Assembly (NCBI RefSeq): GCF_018138715.1
Contig: NZ_JAGSHX010000001.1
Location: 1 to 64,000 of the forward strand
Length of the DNA: 64,000 nucleotides
Direction: 5' to 3'
From: Streptomyces asiaticus
Lineage (GTDB): Bacteria; Actinomycetota; Actinomycetes; Streptomycetales; Streptomycetaceae
Position numbers and translations under genes: made by a program. The notes below the pieces were generated by a model, which saw only the letters and a program-made list of their open reading frames with translations, was not told the origin of the DNA and did no database searches. Of this stretch, positions 26,190-36,563 are shown one piece after another. The stretch's first letter is position 1; every line of letters begins with the position of its first letter.

Positions 26190-27239
26190 TCAGTCGTCCT
26201 CCGACTGCTCCCGCCGCGCTTCGAGCCGTTCCCGCTGGGGCAGAACCGTGTACTTCGGGTCCTCCGCCGACCGCATCCCGGCGTGGAACACACCGAAACG
26301 GGTGCACGCTGAGGCCGCCAGCAGGGCGACGCCGCTGAGGGCCGCGGCGGGGCGGCTACGGCGGCCGAGGAGGGCGCCGCCGAGCGCGCCCGCCACCGAA
26401 AGCGCCTCGGCGGCGCGCATCAGCTTGCCCGCCCGGCCCTCGCGGTAGGTCTCGGCGACCACCCCGAGTCGCCGTTCCATGGCCTTGAGAGCGGCGGTCT
26501 CCACCGCCGTGCCGAGCAGCGCCACGCCCCGCGCCGGGGCGTTCTCGGCGACCGGCGAGGCCAGCAGGGCCATACCGCTCGCCGCCATGGCGGCCGAGCC
26601 GACGAAGAGATACGGCAGCTCGCGATGGCCGTCGTGCCATGCCGGGACGGCCGTGTCGGCGGCCAGCACCGCCGTGTACGAGGCCACCGCGGGACCCAGC
26701 AGCGCCGCCCCCACCGTGGCCGCCCGGCCGGCGCGCGGCAGCCGCCCGGTCAGGTCCGAGGCGGCGGCCGCCCCGGCCATCGGGCCGTAGGCCGCCAGCA
26801 GCCATGAGCCCATGCTCATCGGCGAGGTGGGCTTGAAGACCCGCAGCATATTGGCGAATCGCCCGGGGCGCCCGAGGTCATGGATCAGGGCGGCGGTGGA
26901 GCCGGTCAGGGCGGCGATCGAGGACACCTTGAGCGCGCGGGCCATGACCGGACGGCCGGTCAGTTCGGCGCCCGCCGCGAGCACCGACCCGGCGCCCGCG
27001 AGCCCGCCGAGGAAGAAGTAGCCCGCGATGTCCAGGGGCCGCCAGGTGGGCGGATTGAGCACCGGCCGCCCGTAGTAGGAGGTGAACTCCGCCCGGGGGA
27101 CCATCGACTGCTCGCCCCTGCGGCCCCTCCCGCCCTTGCGGCCGCGTCGCTTGCCGTCCCCCATCCCCTTGCCGACCTGCGCGTCCCGGCCCGGCCGGGC
27201 GCCGCGGACGCCGTTCCGGGTGACATCCGACTCGCTCAT
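26190..27239 (-). CDS. NrfD/PsrC-like membrane subunit of formate dehydrogenase
   Basis: A 349-aa membrane anchor and quinone-side subunit. A basic cytosolic N-terminus (GDGKRRGRKGGRGRRG) precedes the NrfD signature SYYGRPVLNPPTWRPLDIAG, YFFLGGLAGAGSVLAAG, LIHDLGRPGRFANMLRVFKP and TSPMSMGSWLLAAYG. About eight helices follow, and the protein ends in a short charged tail. These are the residues seen in Streptomyces NrfD proteins next to formate dehydrogenases. Its ATG overlaps the Fe-S gene stop (ATGA). Together the three subunits would pass electrons from formate to menaquinone. Confidence 0.92.
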   Translation of the reverse strand: MSESDVTRNGVRGARPGRDAQVGKGMGDGKRRGRKGGRGRRGEQSMVPRAEFTSYYGRPVLNPPTWRPLDIAGYFFLGGLAGAGSVLAAGAELTGRPVMARALKVSSIAALTGSTAALIHDLGRPGRFANMLRVFKPTSPMSMGSWLLAAYGPMAGAAAASDLTGRLPRAGRAATVGAALLGPAVASYTAVLAADTAVPAWHDGHRELPYLFVGSAAMAASGMALLASPVAENAPARGVALLGTAVETAALKAMERRLGVVAETYREGRAGKLMRAAEALSVAGALGGALLGRRSRPAAALSGVALLAASACTRFGVFHAGMRSAEDPKYTVLPQRERLEARREQSEDD

Positions 27240-28258
27240 CAGCGCCTCCTTCCGGTACGGCGCCCGCTCACGCCGGCCTGGGCCGCGAACACGGCGGCCA
27301 CGCCGCCGAGCAGGGACAGGGCCGCGGTGCCCGCGTGCCGCCACATCGAGGGCAGATCCCGGGTCGTGACGACCGGGTCCGGCGGCAGCCCGTACACCTC
27401 CGGCTCGTCCAGCAGCAGGAAGAAGGCACCGTCGCCGCCGACGCCGTCCTCCGGATCGTGTCCGTACAGCCGCGCGTCCTCCACCCCCACCCGGTGCAGC
27501 TCCTCGACCCGGGCGGCGGCGCGCTCGCGCAGCTCGTCCAGGGGGCCGAACTGGATGGAGTCGGTCGGGCACGCCTTCGCGCACGCGGGTTCCTGGCCCG
27601 CGCCCAGCCGGTCGTAGCACAGGGTGCACTTATGGGCCCCGCCGTCCTCGGGCCGTACGTCGATGACCCCGTACGGACAGGCGGGGACGCAGTAGCCGCA
27701 GCCGTTGCAGACGTCGTCCTGGACCACCACGGTGCCGAACTCGGTGCGGAACAGCGCACCGGTCGGACACACGTCCAGGCACGCCGCGTGGGTGCAGTGC
27801 TTGCACACGTCCGAGGACATCAGCCACCGCAGCCCGTGCTGCCCGCCGTCGGACGGGGACGCCGGGGAGGTCGGGGTGATCGCCGCCTCCTCGACCGGGG
27901 TCCCGGAGCCCTGCGCCGCGAGGGCCAGCACATCGACATCCCCGTGGTCGACCCCCGTCTCGGCCCGGCCCAGCGGCTTGTTCTGCTCGATGAAGGCCAC
28001 ATGGCGCCAGGTGGAGCCGGAGAGGCCCTGGGTGTTGTCGAACGACATGCCGGTGAAGTCCAGCCCGTCCTCCGGGACGGCGTTCCACTCCTTGCACGCC
28101 ACTTCGCACGCCTTGCAGCCGATGCACACCGAGGTGTCGGTGAAGAAGCCGACCCGGGGCGGATGGTCCTCGTGCCCGGCGTCCCCGGCGACATCCGGTT
28201 CGGCTCCGGCGAGCAGATTGCGGCCGATCAGCGATGAGCGCTTCGAGGTGTCGGTCAT
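27239..28258 (-). CDS. four [4Fe-4S] ferredoxin subunit of formate dehydrogenase
   Basis: A 339-aa electron-transfer subunit (FdnH/HybA type). Cysteine groups: CIGCKACEVACKEWN, CKHCTHAACLDVCPTGAL, CNGCGYCVPACPYGV and CTLCYDRLGAGQEPACAKACPT, enough for four clusters. A C-terminal hydrophobic helix (about residues 305-325, AALSLLGGVAAVFAAQAG) can dock it to the membrane. There is no Tat signal, so the complex probably faces the cytoplasm unless exported with a partner. Both ends overlap neighbours by ATGA, consistent with a tightly coupled fdh operon. Confidence 0.95.
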   Translation of the reverse strand: MTDTSKRSSLIGRNLLAGAEPDVAGDAGHEDHPPRVGFFTDTSVCIGCKACEVACKEWNAVPEDGLDFTGMSFDNTQGLSGSTWRHVAFIEQNKPLGRAETGVDHGDVDVLALAAQGSGTPVEEAAITPTSPASPSDGGQHGLRWLMSSDVCKHCTHAACLDVCPTGALFRTEFGTVVVQDDVCNGCGYCVPACPYGVIDVRPEDGGAHKCTLCYDRLGAGQEPACAKACPTDSIQFGPLDELRERAAARVEELHRVGVEDARLYGHDPEDGVGGDGAFFLLLDEPEVYGLPPDPVVTTRDLPSMWRHAGTAALSLLGGVAAVFAAQAGVSGRRTGRRR

Positions 28259-31200
28259 CCCCGCACCTCCGTTCCGATCCGCACCGTGATGCCGGCGCGC
28301 CGCCGGTAGTCCTCGAGCAGGGCGGTCAGTTCCGGGCCGCGGGGGCGGCGGCCGGGACGGATGTCGGCGCTCAGCGCCTTCACCTCCTGGATGTGGACAT
28401 TCGGATCGAGGGCGATGGCGGTCAGTTCATTGGCGGCGTCCCCGCGGGTGTAGCCATTGGGACCCCAGTGGTACGGCAGCCCGATCTGATGCACCGTGCG
28501 GCCCCCGGCCCTGATCGGGGACATCCGCTCGGTGACCATCACCCGGGCCTCGATCACCCCGCGCGCGCTGATCAGCGTCGCCCAGCCGGTGTGCTCCAGA
28601 TGCCGCTCAGCGGCCAGCTCGGGGGAGACCTCACAGAAGAACTCCGGCTGGAGCTCGGCCAGATACGGCGTCCAGCGGCTCATCCCGCCCGCCGTGAAGT
28701 GCTCGGTGAGCCGATAGGTGGTGATCATGTACGGGAACACCTCGCTGCCCGGCTCGCCCCCGCTGGGGTGGAAGGCGTTGTGCTCATCGGAGATCACTTC
28801 CCGGACCGGGTTGCGCTGCTGCTCCGGATAGAGGGGATTGCGCACCGGCGAGTCCTGCGGCTCGTAGTGCGTCGGCATCGGACCGTCCACCAGCCCGGCC
28901 GGGGCGTACAGCCACCCCTTGCCGTCGGCCTGCATGATGAACGGATCCACTCCGCTGAGCGCGTCCGGGCCCCGGGCGTCCTCGGGCGGCCGGTAGGACG
29001 GCGCCCGGTCGGGGATGAAGTCCGGGATGTCATGGCCGGTCCACCGTTTCTGGTCGGCGTCCCACCACACCAGCGCCTTGCGCTCGCTCCACGGCTTGCC
29101 GTCCGGGTCGGCCGAGGCGCGGTTGTAGAGGATGCGGCGGTTGGCGGGCCAGGCCCAGGCCCATTCGGCGGCGATCCAGTCCTGCTCGGTGTGCGGTGTG
29201 CGGCGGGCGGCCTGGTTGACGCCGTCGGCGTACACCCCGCAGTAGATCCAGCAGCCGCAGGAGGTGGAGCCGTCGTCCTTCAGCTGGGTGTACGCGCTGA
29301 GCGGCTTGCCGCGCGCGTCCCGGCCGTTGATCTCGGCCAGGATCGCCTCGGCGCTGGGCTCGTCCTGCGGGCCCTCGGTGGGATAGGACCAGGCCAGGTC
29401 CTGGACGGCCCGGTCCATCGGGTCGGTGGAGTCCTTCAGCCGCTCCTTGATCCGACGCCCCAGGTGGTACATGAACCACAGATCGCTGCGCGCCTCGCCG
29501 TCCGGCTCCTTGGCGGCGAAATGCCACTGGAGCATCCGGTTGGTGTTGGTGAAGGAGCCGGACTTCTCGGTGTGCGCGGCGGCGGGGAAGAAGAACACCT
29601 CGGTGGCGATGTCCTCGGTGCGCAGCTCGCCGGTCTCGATCTCCGGGCCGTCCTTCCACCAGGTGGCGGACTCGATGAGGGAGAAGTCCCGGACCACCAG
29701 CCAGTCCAGGTTGGCCATGCCCAGCCGCTGCATCTTGGTGTTGGCCGAGCCCACGGCGGGGTTCTCGCCCATCAGGAAGTAGCCCTTGCAGACTCCGTCC
29801 AGCATCTCCCGCACGGTGTGGTAGGTGCTGTGGGAGCCGGTCAGCCGGGGCAGATGGCCGAAGCAGTAGTCGTTGTCGGCGTGCGCGGCGTCGCCGAAGT
29901 ACGCCTTGAGCAGGCTGACGACATAGGAGCGCATCTCGCCCCAGAAGCCCTTCTCGGTCTTCACGGCCTCGACGAAGGTGTCCAGGTCCTCGTGGGCGTG
30001 GGCGTGCGGCATCGGGATGTAGCCGGGGAGCACGTTGAACAGAGTGGGGATGTCGCTGGAGCCCTGGATGCTGGCGTGGCCGCGCAGCGCCTGGATGCCG
30101 CCGCCGGGGCGGCCGATGTTGCCGAGCAGCAGCTGGAGGATGCTCGCGGTGCGGATGTACTGGGCGCCCACGGTGTGCTGGGTCCAGCCCACGGCGTACA
30201 CGAACTCCGAGGTGCGGTCCGGGCCGGAGTTCTCCACCAGCGCGCGGCACACCTCCAGGAAGGTGTCCTGGGGAATCCCGCAGGTCCTCTCGACCATCTC
30301 GGGTGTGTAGCGGGAGAAGTGGCGCTTGAGGATCTGATAGACGCAGCGCGGATGTCGCAGGGTCCGGTCGGTGGGGACATCCGCGGCGGCGGGCGCGCCG
30401 CCGGAGCCGTGGGATTCGGAGAAGGCGGCGGTCGACAGGGACGCGCCGCGCCGGGTGCGGTCCTCGTACAGCTCGTCGGGCGCGCCCTGCGGGGCCTGGA
30501 CCTCGGCGCCCTCGTAGGCCCAGGTGGAAATGTCGTAGTGGCCGGTCTCCGGGTCGAGACCGGAGAAGATCCCGGCCAGGTCCTCGGTGTCCTCGAACTC
30601 CTCGCCGACGATGCTTGCCGCGTTGGTGTACTCCAGGACGTAGTCGCGGAAGTCGTGGCCGCCGGTCAGGACGTGGTTGATGATGCCGCCGAGGAAGGCG
30701 ATGTCGGTGCCGGCCCGGATGGGTACGTACAGATCGGCCAGCGCGCTGGTGCGGCTGAAGCGCGGATCGACATGGATGACCTTCGCGCCGCGCGCCTTGG
30801 CCTCCATCACCCACTGGAAGCCCACGGGATGGGCCTCGGCGAAGTTGGAGCCCTCGATCACGATGCAGTCCGCGTTCTGGAGGTCCTGGAGAAAGGTGGT
30901 GGCGCCACCGCGGCCGAAGGAGGTGCCGAGCCCGGCCACGGTCGAGGAGTGGCAGACCCGGGCCTGGTTCTCCACCTGGATCACCCCGAGCCCGGTCAGC
31001 AACTTCTTGATGAGGTAGTTCTCCTCGTTGTCCAGGGTGGCGCCGCCGAGGCTGGCGATCCCCATGGTGCGGTTGACGTCGACCCCGTCCCGCTTCCACT
31101 GCCAGCCCTCGCGGCGGGTGCGGATCACCCGCTCGACGACCATGTCCATCGCGGTGTCCAGGTCCAGCCGCTCCCAATCGGTGCCGTACGGGCGGCGGTA

Positions 31201-31518
31201 GAGCACCTCGTGGCGCCGGGAATCGCCGGTGGTCAGCTGGAGGGACGCCGAGCCCTTGGGGCACAGCCGGCCGCGGCTGACCGGTGAGTCCGGGTCGCCC
31301 TCGATCTGCACCACCCGGTCGTCCCGCACATAGACGTTCTGGGCGCACCCCACCGCGCAGTACGGGCACACCGACTTGACCACCTTGTCGGCCGTGACGG
31401 TGCGGGGGCGCTGTTCACGGGTGGCGGCCGAGGTGGTGGCGGCGCCGCGGCCGAGCGGGTCGTTCCCGGTCAGCTGGCGGTAGACAGGCCAATCCTGGAT
31501 CCATGTGCGTACGCCCAT
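28255..31518 (-). CDS. formate dehydrogenase catalytic subunit (molybdopterin oxidoreductase), cysteine type
   Basis: A 1087-aa member of the DMSO-reductase superfamily oxidising formate to CO2. An N-terminal [4Fe-4S] site reads CPYCAVGCAQNVYV with LCPKGSA. The active-site ligand is Cys in NQARVCHSSTVAGLGTSFG, read from a normal TGC codon rather than UGA. Further blocks are DCIVIEGSNFAEAHPVGFQW, VDPRFSRTSALADLYVPIR, YAVGWTQHTVGAQYIR, NIGRPGGGIQALRGHASIQG and the C-terminal molybdopterin domain around YMITTYRLTEHFTAGGM. No Tat signal is present. The start is ATG at 31518 with AAAGGACGG. First gene of the three-gene operon; it is divergent from a DUF429 gene 60 bp away. Confidence 0.95.
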   Translation of the reverse strand: MGVRTWIQDWPVYRQLTGNDPLGRGAATTSAATREQRPRTVTADKVVKSVCPYCAVGCAQNVYVRDDRVVQIEGDPDSPVSRGRLCPKGSASLQLTTGDSRRHEVLYRRPYGTDWERLDLDTAMDMVVERVIRTRREGWQWKRDGVDVNRTMGIASLGGATLDNEENYLIKKLLTGLGVIQVENQARVCHSSTVAGLGTSFGRGGATTFLQDLQNADCIVIEGSNFAEAHPVGFQWVMEAKARGAKVIHVDPRFSRTSALADLYVPIRAGTDIAFLGGIINHVLTGGHDFRDYVLEYTNAASIVGEEFEDTEDLAGIFSGLDPETGHYDISTWAYEGAEVQAPQGAPDELYEDRTRRGASLSTAAFSESHGSGGAPAAADVPTDRTLRHPRCVYQILKRHFSRYTPEMVERTCGIPQDTFLEVCRALVENSGPDRTSEFVYAVGWTQHTVGAQYIRTASILQLLLGNIGRPGGGIQALRGHASIQGSSDIPTLFNVLPGYIPMPHAHAHEDLDTFVEAVKTEKGFWGEMRSYVVSLLKAYFGDAAHADNDYCFGHLPRLTGSHSTYHTVREMLDGVCKGYFLMGENPAVGSANTKMQRLGMANLDWLVVRDFSLIESATWWKDGPEIETGELRTEDIATEVFFFPAAAHTEKSGSFTNTNRMLQWHFAAKEPDGEARSDLWFMYHLGRRIKERLKDSTDPMDRAVQDLAWSYPTEGPQDEPSAEAILAEINGRDARGKPLSAYTQLKDDGSTSCGCWIYCGVYADGVNQAARRTPHTEQDWIAAEWAWAWPANRRILYNRASADPDGKPWSERKALVWWDADQKRWTGHDIPDFIPDRAPSYRPPEDARGPDALSGVDPFIMQADGKGWLYAPAGLVDGPMPTHYEPQDSPVRNPLYPEQQRNPVREVISDEHNAFHPSGGEPGSEVFPYMITTYRLTEHFTAGGMSRWTPYLAELQPEFFCEVSPELAAERHLEHTGWATLISARGVIEARVMVTERMSPIRAGGRTVHQIGLPYHWGPNGYTRGDAANELTAIALDPNVHIQEVKALSADIRPGRRPRGPELTALLEDYRRRAGITVRIGTEVRG

Positions 31519-31578
31519 CGCCGTCCTTTCCTGCCGGTCGGCCCCGTACCGGCTCATCCGCGTGGTCGGATACGGCGC

Positions 31579-32313
31579 ATGGGTTCCCGTCGCGATACTT
31601 TTCACACTCCGCCCGCACCCGGATGCGCCGAATCGCCCGTCGTGGGGGTGGACGCCTGCCGCACCGGCTGGGTGGCCGTGACCCTGGACGAGGAGGGCCG
31701 CTTCGCCGGGGCCGACACCGCCGAGGCGCTCGGCGAGCTGCTCGGCCGGGTTCCGGACGCCGCCGTGGTGGCGGTCGACATGCCGCTGGGGCTGCTGGAG
31801 CAGGGCTGGCGCGAGGCCGACGCCCTGGCCACCGCGATGGTGGCCCCGCACCGCTCCCGGGTCTTCTCCGTACCGCCGCGCGAGGTCTGGGAGGCGGACG
31901 GCTACGACGCCGCCAACGAGGTGTGCCGGCGGGTGGTCGAGAAGGGGCTGAGCCGTCAGTCGTGGGGGCTGGCCGCGAAGCTGCGCGAGGCCAACGCCTG
32001 CCGCGACGGGGGCGACCACCGGCTGTACGAGGTCCATCCCGAGGTCTCCTTCGCCGCCCTCGGCGAGGGGCGGCCCGTGCCCTGGAGCAAGAAGAGCTGG
32101 AACGGCCAGGCCGTGCGCCGTCGGCTGCTGGAGGACCAGGGCATCGTCCTGCCCGACGACCTCGGACCGGCCGGGCGGGTGCCGCCCGACGACGTCCTGG
32201 ACGCCGCGGCGGCGGCCTGGAGCGCGCGGCGCATCGCGCTCCGGGCCGCCCGGAGCCTGCCCGATCCGCCTCAGACGACGGAGACCGGGCTCCCCGTCGC
32301 GATCTGGTACTGA
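31579..32313 (+). CDS. DUF429 family protein (RNase H-like fold)
   Basis: Up to 244 aa. The motif VVGVDACRTGWVAVTLDEEG near the start, VVAVDMPLGLLEQG, HRSRVFSVPPREV, YEVHPEVSFAAL, SWNGQAVRRRLLEDQGI and DDVLDAAAAAWSARRIA are the conserved blocks of DUF429, a predicted nuclease-like family with acidic residues in an RNase H-type arrangement. No activity is established. The first 21 residues (from ATG 31579) are weakly coding; GTG at 31642 would start just before the first motif and is a fair alternative. It is divergent from the formate dehydrogenase operon. Confidence 0.85.
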   Translation: MGSRRDTFHTPPAPGCAESPVVGVDACRTGWVAVTLDEEGRFAGADTAEALGELLGRVPDAAVVAVDMPLGLLEQGWREADALATAMVAPHRSRVFSVPPREVWEADGYDAANEVCRRVVEKGLSRQSWGLAAKLREANACRDGGDHRLYEVHPEVSFAALGEGRPVPWSKKSWNGQAVRRRLLEDQGIVLPDDLGPAGRVPPDDVLDAAAAAWSARRIALRAARSLPDPPQTTETGLPVAIWY

Positions 32314-32333
32314 GCGGTCCGCGCGCGGATGGC

Positions 32334-32369
32334 GGGAGGCCGCCCGAGCCGTGCCTCGGGCGGCCTCCC
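32334..32369. terminator. 15-bp perfect hairpin between convergent genes
   Basis: GGGAGGCCGCCCGAG, loop CCGTGC, and the exact complement ending at 32369, followed by CCTTTCCC. It lies 20 nt after the DUF429 stop and serves the convergent cell-wall hydrolase gene as well. Confidence 0.85.
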
Positions 32370-32424
32370 CTTTCCCACCCCTCGGAGATGGACCATGCGG
32401 ACGCGATGCGTCCGGTGTGCGGCG

Positions 32425-33642
<1,218 letters not shown>

Positions 33643-33924
33643 TCACGAGTACCGCAGCCCGGCCCCGCCGGTCACAAGGCGCAGGGGGCCTCATGGACCG
33701 TCGCGCGCCGCCCGGTGCCACCCCGGAATCGGTTGACGCCCCCTCAGTTGTGCGGTGGGAGGCGCATGGAGGGCCGGGGGCGCACGGCCGCCGGCGGGGC
33801 GGGAGCGGCGGGCAGGGGACGGGCGCGGGTGATCACGCGCCGCCGGACGTCCTCGTACGGCGGGAAATGATTCTCCGGGGCGCCGGACGGGCCGGACGCT
33901 ATTCCGTCGGATTGGTTTCCGGGT

Positions 33925-33939
33925 GATCGGTGACCGATC
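33925..33939. promoter_or_regulatory. perfect 15-nt palindrome, operator-like
   Basis: GATCGGTGACCGATC reads identically on both strands around a central G/C. It lies 343 nt upstream of the Rpf/LysM/M23 gene. Adjacent sequence repeats GGGTGAT and GGGTGAA. The binding protein is unknown. Confidence 0.35.
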
Positions 33940-34489
33940 TCGGACGGCGATCCGGGTGAATTGCCGCCGGGGCGCGGGAGGTTGAAGACCGGACGAGCGG
34001 CGGGCGGCTCAATACGGCGTCCGGTGCGGGCCGGACGCACGGCGCGGGATCTTCCCCGGCGCTATTGCCTCACCGCCCGGTCAAGATCGGCCGCTTGGCG
34101 GGCGGGCCCGAGCGGGCGGCCGTAACCGCGCGGCACCGCGCTGGAACCGGCCGTTCCGGTCCCCTCTCCGGCATCCGGGGAATGCCGGGGAGAGGAGGAG
34201 AGGAAGGGGAGAGCGGGAGACGGCGGGAGGGGCGGGAAATAGGACGGCCTTGCGGTGGGGCGGGGAAGTGGGGGACGCGTGAGCGAACGCGCCGGAGGTG
34301 CCCGGCGGAGTTCTCCAGGGTGCGGCGGGAGACTGAAACGTATCGACGGGGCCCGCCGCCGACCGTGGCGTTCAGGCCCGGGGCCGGCCGGGAGCGGACG
34401 CGGCCCGGGCGACGACACGGCGAGGAGGCGGAGGGGAGACGGCTGGGCGACCGCCTCGTCTTGGGTCGCTCGCCTCCGAGCGCTCTGAT

Positions 34490-34559
34490 CCGGTGCCGAC
34501 ACTCCTCGTCGACGGTCGCTCGTTCCTCGCTCCCTGCTCCTCGTCGCTTTCGGCACCGG
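34490..34559. repeat. 10-bp inverted repeat enclosing a pyrimidine-rich loop
   Basis: CCGGTGCCGA (34490-34499) and TCGGCACCGG (34550-34559) are exact complements. The 50-nt interior is rich in CTC/TCG and contains repeated CTCCTCGTCG. It could be a structured transcript or a mobile-element end; no transposase is nearby. Confidence 0.45.
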
Positions 34560-35242
34560 CGCGCCCTACGGCTCGCTCCCGAGGGCACCGGGTGCGGAAC
34601 CCGGGCCCGACTCGTATGCCCGCTCGCCCCCGTATGGCCCGCGGAACAGGAGAAGCCGCTTGCGCGCCTGGCCAACTCATGGGCCATGGAACGGACTTGA
34701 CTCGGCGTTTACCGTATCTCTTGTCGGGCATCGCCTCGCCGACCGGCCGTGCGCCCGGCAGTTCTCCGAAAAGGGCCGGTCGTCATGGCGGTGGGGAACT
34801 GGCGGAGAATCACGCCGCCCGTGTATAGCGGGAACCGCGCCGCCGCGCATATCATTGCCTCACATCGACTTCCTCCCTTCCGGCCGCTCGCGGGAGCGGC
34901 CCCGGAATAATCACCCTTCACCCCGCCTGTCCGGGACCCCGGGCGGCGCCGGGGGCCGCGCTTTTCCCGCGGCCTCGTCCGCCGCTCCCTGGAAACGGTT
35001 CGTTTTGGGTCCCCGCCGACGGGAGGCGCGGCGCGCCTACGGCGCATGCGAGTGGTCACCGGCCGCGCGCGGTGGGTCATTCGGCCTACTCGGCGTTACG
35101 CCCTGCCGCTGGACGCCGGGCCGGGGGCGCATGGCGCAGCCGGGCCGTGCCATGAAACGCCGGTCGGGCACCGGGCGATGCGGAATGAGCGCCTCGATCG
35201 GCCGCTCGAAGACGCCGCCACCTCCTGGGGTAAGGTGCCCAC

Positions 35243-36073
35243 GTGGCCACCGTTGTCGAGCTGACCTGCTATCCCATCAAGGGCTGTGCGGGCGTCTCCC
35301 TGTCCGAGGCGCTGCTGACGGAGGCGGGTCTGCGACACGACCGCAGCTTCATGGTCATCGGCGAGGACGGAGAGTGCCGCACTCAGCGGCGGGATCCCCG
35401 GCTCGCCGTCATCCGCCCCGCCATCGACCCGCACGGCACCCGGCTCACCCTGTCCGCACCCGGCGAGGACGAGGTGGCCATCGACATCGACACCACCTCC
35501 GCCCGGCGCGAGGTCACCGTGTTCGACACGCCCTATCGCGGCATCGACCAGGGCGAGGACGCCGCCACGTGGCTTTCCCGGTTCCTGGGCGCGCCGAGCA
35601 GGCTGGTGCGGGTGCCCCCGGAGCACGACCGGGTGACCGACGGATGGATCCCCGGCACCTGTGGCTACGCCGACAGCGCCGCGGTGCACATCGTCTCCCG
35701 GGCCAGCCTGGACGGGCTGAACGAGCGGATCGCCGAGGCGGGCGGCGCGGAACTGCCGATGAACCGCTTCCGCCCCGGCATCGTGATCGGCGGATGGGAC
35801 GAACCCCATCAGGAGGACCGGGTCCGCAGGATGGCCATCGGCGGAGCCGAGCTGGGCTTCGCCAAACACACCGCCCGGTGCGTCGTGACGACGGTCGATC
35901 AGAGCGAGGGCGTCAAGGCGGGCCCCGAACCGCTGCGCACCATGGCCGGCTACCGGCGCGGCCCCGGCGGCGCCACCCTGTTCGGCTGCCAGTTCTCCGT
36001 GGTCCGCGCCGGAAAACTGGCCGTGGGCGACGAAGTGGACGTCGTCGAGTGGGACGGGCCGCCGGGGGAGTGA
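35243..36073 (+). CDS. MOSC-domain protein (mARC/YcbX-like)
   Basis: A 276-aa protein. The N-terminal beta-barrel domain has VVELTCYPIKGCAGVSLSEA and LRHDRSFMVIGEDGECRTQR (pattern DRxxMV...TxR); the MOSC domain follows (about 125-265) with MNRFRPGIVIGG, a conserved Cys in AKHTARCVVTTVD and FGCQFSVVRAGKLAVGDEVDV. Such proteins carry the molybdenum cofactor on the Cys and reduce N-hydroxylated compounds with a ferredoxin partner. No reductase partner is adjacent. Start GTG at 35243 follows TAAGGTG. Codon bias is normal. The stop is 4 nt from the convergent SRPBCC gene. Confidence 0.9.
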   Translation: MATVVELTCYPIKGCAGVSLSEALLTEAGLRHDRSFMVIGEDGECRTQRRDPRLAVIRPAIDPHGTRLTLSAPGEDEVAIDIDTTSARREVTVFDTPYRGIDQGEDAATWLSRFLGAPSRLVRVPPEHDRVTDGWIPGTCGYADSAAVHIVSRASLDGLNERIAEAGGAELPMNRFRPGIVIGGWDEPHQEDRVRRMAIGGAELGFAKHTARCVVTTVDQSEGVKAGPEPLRTMAGYRRGPGGATLFGCQFSVVRAGKLAVGDEVDVVEWDGPPGE

Positions 36074-36077
36074 CCGG

Positions 36078-36488
36078 TCAGACCGACGCGAGCACCTTGG
36101 CGAAGGCGTCCAGCAGCCGGGCGGCACCCTCCTCGGCCTGGGCGCACTGCTCCTGCGGCGGGGCCGGCTGCCGGAGCACCACCCGGGTCCGGCCGCCGTC
36201 CAGATCGGCGAAGGTGGCGGTCATCTCCATCGCGCCCTGCGGCAGGTCCAGCGTCCACACCAGCCGCTCCCGGCCGACCACCTCGCGGTAGACACCGCGC
36301 ATCGGCATCTCGCCCGCGGGCGTGGCGACGGTCGCCCTCCAGGCACCACCCGGCCGGACGTCGAGGTCGACGGACTCGGGTGCGGCGCCGAACCAGCGGG
36401 CGAAGTACTCCGGCTCGGTCCACACCCGCCACACCGTCTCGCGCGGTGCGTCCAGGTCCCGGCTGATGGTGATCTCGTCGCTGCTCAT
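36078..36488 (-). CDS. SRPBCC/AHSA1-type ligand-binding protein
   Basis: A 136-aa single-domain protein. ITISRDLDAPRETVWRVWTE, PEYFARWFGAAP, VDLDVRPGGAWRATV, GVYREVVGRERLVWTLD and a C-terminal amphipathic helix (EEGAARLLDAFAKVLAS) are the pattern of AHSA1-like START-fold proteins. These often bind hydrophobic ligands, and their genes often sit beside ArsR regulators; none is adjacent here. The start is ATG at 36488 with GGAGACACC upstream. No specific function is assigned. Confidence 0.9.
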   Translation of the reverse strand: MSSDEITISRDLDAPRETVWRVWTEPEYFARWFGAAPESVDLDVRPGGAWRATVATPAGEMPMRGVYREVVGRERLVWTLDLPQGAMEMTATFADLDGGRTRVVLRQPAPPQEQCAQAEEGAARLLDAFAKVLASV

Positions 36489-36563
36489 GGTGTCTCCTCG
36501 GTGAGCGGGGGAGGGAAGGCGCCGCCCCCTGTCTCACCCTCAGACCGGCGCACCGCGCGGAAC

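Noticed and set aside
28234..31287. A 1017-codon open frame on the + strand
   Set aside because: Antisense shadow of the formate dehydrogenase gene.
34255..34830. Several overlapping open frames in the gene-free stretch
   Set aside because: Translations are Arg/Pro/Ser low-complexity, lack ribosome sites and show no recognisable family.
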